Assembly: GCA_947069175.1 (NCBI GenBank)
Contig: CAMTDV010000002.1
Coordinates: forward strand, 11,772,988 to 11,836,987
Length of the DNA stretch: 64,000 nucleotides
Direction: 5' to 3'
From: Scalesia atractyloides
Lineage: Eukaryota > Streptophyta > Magnoliopsida > Asterales > Asteraceae
The notes beneath the pieces were generated by a model, which saw only the letters and a list, made by a program, of their open reading frames with translations, searched no databases and had not been told where the DNA came from. Below are positions 1 through 10,127 of this stretch, one piece after another. Within the stretch, counting starts at the first letter, position 1. Each line of letters opens with the position of its first letter. A program made the position numbers and the translations under genes.

Positions 1-287
1 AGGAATACGTTGAGCATCCAAGGTTGATGTATTGATTAAGTTAGACATACTTGACAGTTGATAGTTGGTAAGTAAGGTGCACGAAGTAGTAAAACCACGT
101 TCTACTACATGATGGTTCAAGATAGGCTTTAACTTCAGTTTTTTTATTAATTTAGACCCCTAAGGTTGTGATCAAGTCGTTATATATCTAATACGTCTAT
201 GATATACTTAGGCACATACCTAAATAATTGAAATCCAAGTAATTACAAGTAATTAACACGATGTTAGATATGTTACAAAGTAAGGAT
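1..287. other. No gene seen at left edge
   Basis: AT-rich DNA without an open frame, RNA gene or repeat boundary that I can support. It may be the 3' flank of the LINE remnant that follows. Confidence 0.5.
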
Positions 288-930
288 TTATGCTAAATGA
301 TAATCAAGTAATATTCGTATTGATAAGTTCAAAAGGTAATGAAAATTGCAAATCTTACATTTAGGTATGGGGAAGGAGAGAGGGCTCAACTGTGAGTGTT
401 CTAAGCCCCGAAATCTTATAAATAAGAATAGAGTAAAAAATAAGACCTTTTCTACACTCGAAAAAACAATCTGACTCCAAAATTTCCAAATCACCCACCA
501 AGATGAAAGAATAACACCACGTATGATTTTTTTTCTTCTTTTCTGAAACATATTACGAGTCTAGCCAAATAACGTTCCCTGAACAAGTAAGATCTAAAAT
601 CAGCGCTAAGTCGAGCCATTTAGAAATAGCTATCGAGACCCTAGAAGCAGTCTCACAAGTGCCAAACAAATGACCCATAGTCTCCTCTGATTTAGAACAT
701 GTGGGGCAAAGAACCGATGAACATCAATTCCTCGATCCACTATATTAGGACAAATAAGAAGAAATTTTGAAGAATTTATCCATCTTAGAATGTGAACTTC
801 AATAGGAATGAGATGATTCCATCTAGTAACTAACACCCTCTCTAGTAAAGTCATAATATCAATAAAGCTCAACCGAAAGTCAGTATTCTAAAGCCATGTA
901 AAGTGATTGGGATATCGCGTCGCAGTCAAA
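288..930 (-). pseudogene. LINE retrotransposon ORF2 C-terminal remnant (zf-RVT region)
   Basis: Read on the minus strand, this holds the end of a plant L1-type ORF2. The entry motif RWNHLIPIEVHILRW matches the start of the zf-RVT domain that follows reverse transcriptase. After a frameshift near 690 the reading continues with CPTCSKSEETMGHLF and GTCETASRVSIAISKWL, the Cys/His cluster of that domain. A third piece near 290-540 (KRRKKIIRGVILSSWWVIWKF, then IKFRG-like residues) matches the C-terminal tail. At least two frame changes separate the parts and no RT core is present, so this is a 5'-truncated dead copy. Assignment rests on family pattern recognition. Confidence 0.72.
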
Positions 931-1732
931 GATAATATTTATAAGCCTGAATTATCCTTAACTTTGAGTTAGTGTTAGTACGAGGTCGATCCATGAAGAG
1001 TTTATGGTTTGTAGGCACGAACGTGATTGATTATTAATATCTATCACAAATTTATAAAGCTTTCCATGTTGATTAATAGTTTTTGTTTGTTTTGAAAAGA
1101 GTGTCGGAATTAACTGACGAGTTTGTTACTAGATAACTACAAAAAACTTGAACACTTTTAATTGCATGAAAACTTGATTGTTTGATTAAAACGATAATTG
1201 GAGAACAAGGTTCACACCCTGTTCGAAAATTGCAAGGCCTAGGGTTTCTACATGTTTTTAACTTGATTTAGTTAAATTCGGTTATTAACGGTTTTAGTGT
1301 CACGAGGCTTAGGTGCCAATTGCTATCAATGTTTAAGACGGACCACAATGCACTTCTTTACCTAGGACATGTAAATCCTTTCTAATGATAAGGCATAAAT
1401 ACACGAATTGTTTTGCAAAGTCAAATTTTATACTCACTCGACAATTCACAAATATAGTTCAAATGCAAGACAATTATAAATCAATTCAAATGTAAACTCA
1501 ACTTGTCGCAAATAAAATGCTAAACATGTATCAAACCCTAGAAACCTTACAAAAGTCTATACCTGGGCGAAACCAAAAGAATTGGCCGCTCATGGTGAAT
1601 AGAATGTGATCACCGGATGATTGAAACTCGCACATGAATATCTTGAAGTTTTGATGATGGTTAGGGTTTGTAGTTGATAGTGGTGGTGGATTGATTGGTG
1701 AGATGATGATGATGGTGAATTAGGGTTAGGAT
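931..1732. other. No gene seen
   Basis: Non-coding, AT-rich sequence. It looks like old retrotransposon debris but I cannot place boundaries. Just before 1733 it is rich in GATGGTGAT-type short repeats that continue after the MITE, so the MITE split a simple-repeat-like tract. Confidence 0.4.
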
Positions 1733-2276
1733 TAGGGGTGTGAATTTCTGACACGATCCGGAAACCGACAGGAACCTAACACGAAATTCGCGGGTTTAGG
1801 TTTCGTTTAAACGGTTCGGGTCAGTTTCGGGTTGAACACGCGAACCCGTTTAGGTTTACTGGTCAGGTTCGGGTCAACTGGTCGGGTTGGCGGGTTGACC
1901 CGTTTAACACATTTATACTATATTATACTTTTTTACAATATATTTTATCTTATAAATTAAATGGGTGTGTATTTTATGCCATGATTATAACTTAAAAGGA
2001 GAAATTAACATAGCTTATATAATTTAAATATGATATTATTATATAAATTTGTGTTTTTAAGTAATTTTTAATTTTAATATATTAGTTTTAGAAAAAAAAC
2101 TTAAAAAATTCGTGTTAAACGGGTCGTGTTCGGGTCAACCCACAAAACTTCGGGTCGTGTTCGGGTTCATATATATGATAAATCGGGTTCGGATCGGGTT
2201 CGGGTTCGTGTACAATTTTCGGGTTCGGGTCGGTTGAACCCGCCAACCCGCGAACACGACCCGTTTAGCACCCCTA
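1733..2276. mobile_element. hAT-type MITE, 544 bp, with perfect 8-bp target duplication
   Basis: The element starts TAGGGGTGTGAA and ends TTAGCACCCCTA, giving a short terminal inverted repeat. It is flanked on both sides by GTTAGGAT (1725-1732 and 2277-2284). An 8-bp duplication with a TAGGGGTG/CACCCCTA end is the hAT signature. There is no transposase frame. Both subterminal regions are packed with CGGGTTCGGGT / ACCCG repeats, the usual clustered transposase-binding arrangement of hAT derivatives, while the middle is very AT-rich. Confidence 0.9.
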
Positions 2277-2284
2277 GTTAGGAT

Positions 2285-2502
2285 GAATTGGTGGATGATG
2301 ATTGTGGATGATTGATGGTGAATCAGATGGATTGAGGATGGTGTTGATGATGGTTCTTAGTTCCAAGAGAAGTTTCAAACTCCAAAATACGTAACCCCCA
2401 ACTAATGACCCCAAAAATGGGTTTTAATTCAAAACACTCAACAATAAAAAATCAACGAAGAGGATCAGAGCATGGCATCGCTGACGCCCTGTGGAAAGTC
2501 TG
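2285..2502. other. No gene seen
   Basis: Short spacer between the MITE and the truncated LTR. It starts in GATGATGG-type simple repeats; nothing else is supported. Confidence 0.5.
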
Positions 2503-2950
2503 TGTAACATCCGTAAAAAAGGGCTCCCAAAAATTCAACCCGTTTTGAAACTTTGAGTTTTATTTATTTATTTATTCTTTTTTTCTTCTTTCTTTTCTAA
2601 ATCATGAATTCAAATAACCAATGCGATTGAAATAATCATGCAATACCCTCATATACATACATACGTACATACATACATACATACATACATACATACATAC
2701 ATTACATATAAACAAAGTTCGTGAAATGCACACCCATAATGTACATATATATATATTTTTTTTTCTTGTATAACAAGTTCATTATAACTATATATAACTA
2801 TTATTTAACAAAGTTATATGAGAGAGACCTTCTGTGAAACTTTTGAATCTTGTGATACTCTTATGTAATTAAAATAAAGAAAAATAGAAAAAAAAAACGG
2901 TAGACCGTGGGATTCGAACCCGGACTACACGTTCAACACATAACGAACCC
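2503..2950 (+). mobile_element. Truncated Ty3/gypsy LTR (5' part only)
   Basis: Starts TGTAACATCCGTAA like the LTR at 8547 and can be followed alongside that LTR (its first ~415 bp) through a poly-T/TTC tract, a CATA microsatellite and a minus-strand tRNA-like B box (GGGATTCGAACCC near 2910). It then jumps directly into gag at about 2951. The rest of the LTR, the primer-binding site, the leader and the gag start are missing, so this is a deletion product. Confidence 0.8.
2652..2703. repeat. CATA tetranucleotide microsatellite
   Basis: Roughly a dozen CATA/TACA units inside the truncated LTR. The homologous position of the LTR at 8547 holds a shorter, interrupted version (about 8665-8712). 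Confidence 0.9.
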
Positions 2951-2954
2951 GATG

Positions 2955-4210
2955 TCGCATGGCTGCCCAGATCGCCAAGCAAATGGCTGCCGTGATTCCT
3001 AACATTGTGATCCAAGTTCAACAAGCCCTCGCTAATAACCAAGTCAATCAAGTCGAACCAAACGCTGCAAATGCTCCCGCAACTTCATCCAAATGCTCCT
3101 ATAAGCACTTCAAGTCTTGTGACCCCCCAAAATATGAGGGAACAAAAGGAGTCACTGCACTCCTTCGATGGTTCGAGGAAATGGAAAGCACTTTCCTAAA
3201 TTGTGACTGCCCTAACGATCGCAAAGTTCATTATGCTACCGGTCGTCTCATTGGGACAGCCTTAACCTGGTGGAACGCTGAAAAGGGTCGAAGAGGGGCT
3301 GAAGCTGCCGTGGCCCTAACTTAGGAACAACTCAAGGAACTAATGACTAAACGGTTCTGTCCTAGAAGTGAGATCAAGAAGTTGGAGGATACATTCTACT
3401 CTTAAAGCAAAATGACGGAGACCACATGGCCTATAACGAACATTTCCTCGAGCTGAACCAGATGGTCCCAAAAAATGTTCAATCCTCCTTACCGTCTCAT
3501 TGAACATTACATTAGGGGTCTTCCTTCTGGTATCCAGGATTCCAGGATGAGTACGGTACCCGCAACATTGGAAGCTGTTATGGAATTAGCCACTGAACTC
3601 ACCGAAAACCATATCCGAAATGGAGACTTTAAAAAGAAGGGCACAACTGACAAGGCTTCAGTAGAAGAGCCAAAGACAACCAGGACCAAATCGTACTCCC
3701 GTACCGATACCAAACGAAAGCGTGACGGTAAAAACTACGCTATTGCCTCGACTAACCCAACCTCACAAGCTGTACCCCTTCAAGCCATCCCAATCACCCA
3801 AGTAGCACACAACCCAGCTTATCCAAACAAGAAACCCTACATTGGTCTTCATCCTCAATGCAACACCTGCCACTATCACCACCAACTCACCATACCCTGT
3901 CTTCTTTGTGCCAATTGTGGCCGTTATGGTCATTTGAGTAACACATGTCGTACTCCTCAAAACCAAGCTCCGCTCCCTGCCCAAAACATGATCCAACCCT
4001 ATCAACAACCTCATTATCCCATGGTTCCATATGTTCGAGCTTGCTTTAATTGTGGTGACCCTACCCACCTCAGAAATACATGCCCTAGGCTCATTAACAT
4101 CATTAACGCTCAAGCTCAAGCAAACACAGTTAACCAAGTGAACCAACAGCAAGGGGTAGAGCCTACAACATCAACGCGATCCCAGCCGAAGTTAACGACA
4201 ATGGTGCAAA
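2955..4210 (+). pseudogene. Ty3/gypsy gag remnant (gag-only element)
   Basis: Starts inside gag at MAAQIAKQMAA and matches the gag of the Tekay-like element at 22219 segment by segment. It has the capsid-like part with LLRWFEEMESTFLNCDCPND and TWWNAEKGRRGAEAAVALT, followed by an in-frame stop near 3322 and a frameshift around 3400. The frame then resumes to two zinc-knuckle-like motifs, CANCGRYGHLSNTC (~3910) and CFNCGDPTHLRNTC (~4050), the nucleic-acid-binding part of nucleocapsid. No protease, RT, RNase H or integrase follows: after gag the sequence is non-coding until a solo LTR, then a polypurine-like end and an LTR. The copy is dead, and the parent looks like a non-autonomous gag-only element. 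Confidence 0.85.
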
Positions 4211-4373
4211 CGAGCAACCCAACTAGCCTTCCCCCACAAAGACTTACGGCTCCGCTCCAACCATTCATTCTTAATATAATTTTTTTTCAATTCCATTTCT
4301 TGTGTTGATTATTCAAGTTACCATCGTTTTTTTTTGGGTTTTAACATTCAAGATAACATTATTGCTATCATTG
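4211..4373 (+). other. Non-coding 3' internal region of the gag-only element (part 1)
   Basis: Follows gag without a recognisable pol domain. It is interrupted at the target CATTG (4369-4373) by the solo LTR and resumes at 7799. Confidence 0.6.
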
Positions 4374-5430
4374 TGTCACATCCCGTATTTTCAACCAAAC
4401 ACCGGTGGGCCCAAGTAGGGAATATCGTGACGTAAAGTTGATATCATCATAGTCAATTAAACACAGCAATTCGGAAGTCGTGGATTTAAATTACTATTAC
4501 AAAACGAATGTTCGAAATACAAAATAATATACAGGCTCATAATAGAAGATCCACAGGCGGATCATAAATTGTACAAAGAAAGAATGTAAAACAGACTTTG
4601 GGCAGATCTAGGATTTGCAAGTTCCTCTTATCGCTACTGAGCACTTCCAGCCTATTTTCGTATTGTACCTACAAACTTAGTCTTTTCAAAATACGTCAGT
4701 TTTGCTGGTAAATACACCCAACTGACTCATTTTGAAAACATTTAAAATATGTTTTAAGTGCTTATAAAGCTGACGTTGTAACCTTGTTAACAGATTCACA
4801 TGTTTGTCCATACATACATGGTCTAGTGCGAAAACCAAGACATGATTAACTACACACCACTTACGAACTCACGAAGGAGATATCCAAACCTGTCACACCC
4901 CATATTTTCAACCAAACACCGGTGGGCCCGGATGGGGAATATCGTGATGTAAAGTTGATATCATCATAGTCAATTAAACACATCACAGCAGAAGTCTTGG
5001 ATTTAAATTACTATTACAAACCGAATGTTCGAAATACAAAATAATATACAGGCTCGTAATAGAAGATCCACAGAGGATCATAAATTGTACAAAGAAAGAA
5101 TGTAAAACAGACTTTGGGCAGATCTAGGATTTACAAGATCCTCTTATCACTACCGAGCACTTCCAGCCTATTTTCGTATTGTACCTGCAAACTTAGTCTT
5201 TTGAAAATACGTCAGCTTTTGTTGGTAAATACACCCAACTGACTCATTTTGAAAACATTTAAAATATGTTTAAGTGCGTATCAGCACAAAATCTTTTATA
5301 ACTTGAGAAAGTTGACGTTGCAACCTTGTTAACAGATTCACATGAATGTCCATACATACAGGGCCCAGTGCAAAAACCGAGACATGATTAACTACACACT
5401 ACTTACGAACTCACGAAGTAGTTATCCCCA
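4374..5430 (-). repeat. Tandem duplication of the LTR end (about 517 bp x2)
   Basis: Copy 1 (4374-4890) and copy 2 (from 4891) both begin with TGTCACA, then TATTTTCAACCAAACACCGG and run in parallel to the ACGAACTCACGAAG segment. Differences are scattered substitutions and small indels; copy 2 has an extra block near 5281-5310. Each copy starts with the LTR terminus. Confidence 0.85.
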
Positions 5431-6949
5431 ACGTCTTGGGTAATTGCTTTTGAGCATCTGTCAGGTGTATTCCTACACCCTGCGCTAAGGTCGTGGCCAT
5501 TAACTAATGTTGAGCCGAGGATATCCAGGACACGGTAGTTAACCCCCGATGTTTAAGTTATCAAACAAAACCGATTAAAACAGAATATGCGGATTTACTA
5601 GCCACAATCTGGCATTCGATTGATCCCATTTCCAACCAAGCGGTAATAGTTTACCGTAACCCAAGCCCGTATAGGGGAAAGTCGAGAGTATTTACATGAG
5701 CTATTCTTCGTTTAAACGCTAGATTTATTAATTCAGCCGTACGTAAAAGCACTAAGTGCTGATAGCATTTACCGGAATGTTTGTAGTCTGGATTATGGCA
5801 TAAGCTAACCAATTAAATACTAACGGTTTTATTTAAGTCATAGACTTACACCGACTAGCGTACTTGATCAAAACGTATAACGCTAGATTACACGACGATC
5901 AGATAGAATGTAGGTAAATCCCAACAAGTACCTTGACTTGTGTAATATGGATAAACTATAAACATTCTGGATTTTCGGACTTAAATGACAAGGTTAGACC
6001 CGTTTTGGTTAAATTTTCGTGAACTAGTTACATATGCTTAACCGTATGCATATCAGCGACATCGGGTAACGGATAAGTCATGGGCAAATTCTATATGCCA
6101 CTACACTTTAAATAAGTTGTAATATCAGTAGGATATCAACTTTTATGCCCGTTATGATTTTAAAGTGAAACTATGCCTCATAAGGGCATTTTGGTAATTT
6201 CATACCTTATAAAAGGAACTTGAATATAATTTAATTTTATATCTATAAGTATTCTGGAAAACTAACTTATTTATGATATAATATCAGTAGGATGTTAGTT
6301 ATATGTGTAATTTATCTTTTATGACCAAACTATGCACCAAATGGGCATTTTGGTCATTTTACACATAGTTTATAAACTATTTGGGATTCTGAGTTTGTAT
6401 CATGTACCTATTGTAAAAATATTTAAAATAAGTTTTAAAATCAGTAGGTAACAAGTTTCGGTTGGTAAATATGGTTTAAAACCATACTATGCGCCGAAAC
6501 GACGCTTATGTCGTAAAATGACGATTTATGTGATGTTTAATGAAAACTGATGTTATGATCAGATTAACAAGTCTTAGATATGTTATTTAATATAACATAT
6601 CAGTAGGTAAAGATTTGTTTTGAAAAGATATAGTTAAAACCATTTTATAAGCCGCAAGGACTTTATAGGGACTAACACCTACCTTATTACGATCACTTAG
6701 CCATGTTCATTATGAACAATGGGTGGACCATAATGGTCTTAACCGAAAGTCAAGGCGTTTTCCGTAAAACACTTAACTTTTGGCTATAAAAGCCTATAAA
6801 CGAAAATGCAAGAGTAAGGAACACTTACAAGAGGTTCCTAGAATGCAATAGAACTTAGTTGGATGCTCCTTTCAGATAGGAACTTCCAGAGGAAGGAGAT
6901 AGAGTTGTGAATGAGAAAGGTGTAAGTTCAAATGGTGAACCTTGGCACC

Positions 6950-6957
6950 TATTTATA
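6950..6957 (-). promoter_or_regulatory. TATA-like box of the solo LTR
   Basis: TATTTATA on the plus strand, i.e. TATAAATA followed by GG on the LTR sense strand. A plausible Pol II promoter; not tested. Confidence 0.5.
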
Positions 6958-7117
6958 ATTGGAGAGCTTGAAGGAGGTGATGCCAGGTGTTAAGGGGTGT
7001 AAGAGGAAGCTTACAAGTGTCCCAAAATGTGGCATAGTTGTTTGGGAAGCCATGGTTTCGAATTAAATGGTTTTTGGCAATTTGTGTGGAGGCTAAGCAA
7101 ATTTTCTGCAGACACAG

Positions 7118-7140
7118 GCCTCTCGCGCCCCGCGAGAGGC
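7118..7140. repeat. GC-rich perfect hairpin in LTR
   Basis: GCCTCTCGCG, CCC loop, CGCGAGAGGC: ten paired bases with a three-base loop in an otherwise AT-rich LTR. It lies downstream of the TATA-like box on the LTR sense strand or in its vicinity, so it could form in the transcript. Confidence 0.85.
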
Positions 7141-7460
7141 ACAGGCCTTGCTCTCCACACCCGCGAGCGCCCCATGGCTAGTTTCAAAGTTTGACACTTT
7201 TTGCCCCTTAACTTATAAAACCCTCTAAAACATTCTAAAACACCTTTTTAGCATATTTAGCCCTCCGTAACAAATATTTGGCATACCCGGAAGTATGCCC
7301 GGACATTGTCGAGCTCTCGGGTCGTTAAAAGGTTACTCAGAGGTATGAATTAACATGTTGACACTTTTAACCCCTCCATTATCCAACTTTCACATATTTA
7401 TGGATTTGATATTTCTCGTCCAACGAATGGGATATATGAGAGTTAGGACTTTGTAAAGGA

Positions 7461-7710
7461 TCACTCAGAGGCTCATTATATACATGTTGACATATCAGTC
7501 ACTCGGAGGCTAGGCATATTGACATATCAGTCACTCAGAGGCCAATGTTTAAGCATGTTGAAATATCAGTCACTCAGAGGCTAGGCATGTTGACATATCA
7601 GTTACTCAGAGGCCAAGTTTAAGCATGTTGACATATCAGTCACTCAGACGCTAGGCATGTTGACATATCAGTCACTCAGAAGCCGAGTTTTTGAGAATGT
7701 TGATACCTTT
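7461..7710. repeat. Minisatellite with alternating 32- and 39-bp units
   Basis: Each unit starts TCACTCAGAGGC or a close variant and ends TTGACATATCAG. Short (32 bp, with GCTAGGCATGTTG) and long (39 bp, with GCCAAGTTTAAGCATG) units alternate, so the true period is about 71 bp, repeated roughly three times. Confidence 0.88.
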
Positions 7711-7798
7711 AGTCCTTATTAGTCTTTAATAGACTAAAAATAATTACAACATGTGTCACTATACTATTGGACACGATTTTACAATGTGTTACACATTG

Positions 7799-8511
7799 CA
7801 ATTTATATCATGCTATGCCAATTTGTTTGATTTTCATCGATTAAACTTCATGTCATTTCATGTCATCAGGCATCATGGTGAACCTCGTCTCGTAATTTAG
7901 GGAAGTGGGTTAAGTCTCACTTTTTCATAGGTGGACCACTTCCTTATAACACAAGATAGAGGTACCGCCATCATTTAGGTTGCCTTTTTCGGATTCGAGA
8001 CCCAAGTATTGGTTGTTGTGTTTGTTTATGTTTGGTAGATCTTAGGACGAGTCACACAAAACTAATCATGACGTTATAACAAAGCCAATGAAAGTTTGAC
8101 AAGGACATGGTGGATACGCCGCTGGTTCTTCCTATATATAAATGTTTCTTGTCAAGTGATCAAAAGCATTGTTAGATTGTCATGGGAAGTTTTGTGTAAG
8201 CAGTGTCAATCTCAATCGGGATAACGATGTAGTTGAAGATTTCGTTTTGTGAGTTCATATGTAACCTTATGACGCTTCGATATCATGATGCAAATCCAAT
8301 TAGACATTATGAACGCAACTCAGTAGTAAATCCTTGTCATGCTATGAAACATCTCCGTGTTACGACGCCTTTTCACTTCTACACTTTTGACAACAAAGAG
8401 CGATTCCTCTACCCGGAACGTTACCGCCACAATTAAACCTAAACCTTACTCTGATTTTATGTAAATTCCTAGGGAAAATGCTAAAACAGTTACCAGTTAT
8501 GGTTTCCCCTT
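7799..8511 (+). other. Non-coding 3' internal region of the gag-only element (part 2)
   Basis: Continues the internal region after the solo LTR. I find no integrase, chromodomain or other pol residues. A 67-codon open frame at 8233-8436 has no recognisable motif. Confidence 0.55.
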
Positions 8512-8546
8512 AATTTCGGGACGAAATTCCTAAAAGTAGGTAAGAC
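8512..8546 (+). other. Polypurine-tract region before LTR
   Basis: Contains TTTCGGGACGAAATTCC then TAAAAGTAGGTAAGAC, matching the sequence just before the 3' LTR at 26913 (TTTCGGGACGAAATTTC, AAAAGTCGGGGAT). It marks the end of an internal region. Confidence 0.7.
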
Positions 8547-8899
8547 TGTAACATCCGTAAATTATGAGTTTTATTTATTTATTTATACTTTTTTTCTTCT
8601 TTCTTCTCTAAATCACGAATTCAAATAACCAATGCGATTGAAATAATCATCTAATACCCTCATTTACATACATACATACAATACATAAATACATACATAC
8701 ATACACACATATATATATATATGTGTGTGTTACATATAAACAAAGTTCGTGAAATACACACCCATAATGTACATATGTATATTTTTTCCTCATATAATAA
8801 GTCCATTATAACTATACATAACTATTATTTAACAAAGTTAAATGAGAGGGACCTTCTATGAAACTTGTGATACTCTTATGTAATTAAAACAAAGAAAAA

Positions 8900-8990
8900 T
8901 AGGAAAAAATGGTAGACCACAGATTAGAACCCGGGACTACACGTTCAAAACATAACGAACCAACCACTGCACCACGTTAATATTTTGTAC
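8900..8990 (-). repeat. tRNA-like module near LTR start (minus strand)
   Basis: On the minus strand there is an A-box-like AACGTGGTGCAGTGGTTGG and a B-box-like CCGGGTTCTAATC. The corresponding module in other LTR copies has a better B box (GGTTCGAATCC). Degenerate; not a functional tRNA. Confidence 0.55.
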
Positions 8991-9552
8991 AAATTTTAGG
9001 TTCACAATGATAATATACACACACTACAGTTAATCTTCTTCTTTTAAACAAGTTTGCCGCCCAACTGTTGACAGCCGATGCATAGTTGTGTTTCCTTTTT
9101 CTCGTTGATTTAATCACGGTACAACTTCCATAGTTACGGATTAAGAACCTGGACGCCATTCCAAATGAATTCGGTGTACACTCCAACCTATACTTGTTTC
9201 TTAAAATCAGAAATTTTAAAGATTTCTAAAACGAGAATCAAGAGATTATAACTCGAATATTAGACTTACACAAGCCTTGACACGACAAAAACACTTCAAA
9301 ACCCACACAATCGCCGGAGTAACCAAGTCTCTCGAAGACATTCGGAGTTCAGGACGGGAATCGCGTAACGTTCGATTCGGTACATTATTTCCTTTCAATC
9401 AATCCATTTTATATTTTTTTATAATAAACCGTAGATCTTATTTAACACAAATAAACCATAACAGTAGGTGTTCTTGTTCGGTTCTGTTCTATTATTGAAG
9501 AAGATGAACTGTTGGCTATGATCATATGAATTACAAACAAAAGCATTTCAAA

Positions 9553-10127
9553 ACTGATGCGGTGCCTTAGTGGGTAGAGACGATACATAATACAGTTTAG
9601 GCTCGGGTTCGAGTCCCGACACTTGTTTTCGAGGCACATGTTTATATTTTTATTAAAAAAATAATTTATGAAGAAACTAGGCATCAGTATAAAATTAATG
9701 AAAATACATTTTCAACACATAACATAGTGCAGACCAAGGGAGTTTTGTCGCTGTTATGATGCAGAAGTCGCGGGTTCGGGCCTGACCTCCTATTCTTGGC
9801 GATGCACCCTTTCTTTTTTTCTACAAGCTAGCATATGAAACAAACTAGTTTCAGTATAAGTAAAAATTAAAATTCAGAATATGAAACAGGTTAGAAACGC
9901 AGCCTAGTGGTAGGGATGCGTGCACGTAAACGGAAGGTCACGGGTTCGAAAACCGGCCGGGACTTGTTTGTTGTGCATTTTTTTATTATTTACTAAAAAC
10001 TATATATGGAACCCATTCATAACAGTGTAAGTATAATTAAAGTTAAGATTATAACAGGTTAGACACATAGCCCAATTGGCTGGACTGTGTGCATACGACA
10101 CCCGATGTCGCCATTTCGAATCCGGTT
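9553..10127 (+). repeat. Array of four tRNA-like Pol III modules
   Basis: B-box-like cores lie near 9605 (GGGTTCGAGTCC), 9771 (GGGTTCGGGCC), 9943 (GGGTTCGAAAACC) and 10114 (ATTTCGAATCC), i.e. 166, 172 and 171 bp apart. Upstream A-box-like stretches include CCTTAGTGGGTAGAG, CCTAGTGGTAGGGATG and CCCAATTGGCTGGACTG. AT-rich TATA-like stretches precede several modules and T-rich runs follow them. Acceptor stems do not pair, so these are tRNA-like or SINE-head-like modules, not tRNA genes. Confidence 0.75.

Larger units (their letters stand above)
4374..7793 (-). mobile_element. Solo LTR, 3.42 kb, minus orientation, 5-bp duplication CATTG
   Basis: Plus-strand ends are TGTCACATCC and GTGTTACA, the reverse complement of a TG..CA LTR. 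It is flanked by CATTG at 4369-4373 and 7794-7798. No internal retrotransposon sequence lies between, so it is the product of LTR-LTR recombination. Inside are a 517-bp tandem duplication of the terminal segment, a GC-rich hairpin, a TATA-like box on the minus strand and a 71-bp higher-order minisatellite, listed separately. Confidence 0.88.

Noticed and set aside
8233..8436. 67-codon frame as the end of pol
   Set aside because: No integrase or chromodomain residues; does not match 26239-26862 of the related element.
9553..10127. CRISPR-like regular repeats
   Set aside because: Eukaryotic context; the repeated parts are tRNA-like and diverged, the spacing is far too long and the spacers are themselves related.
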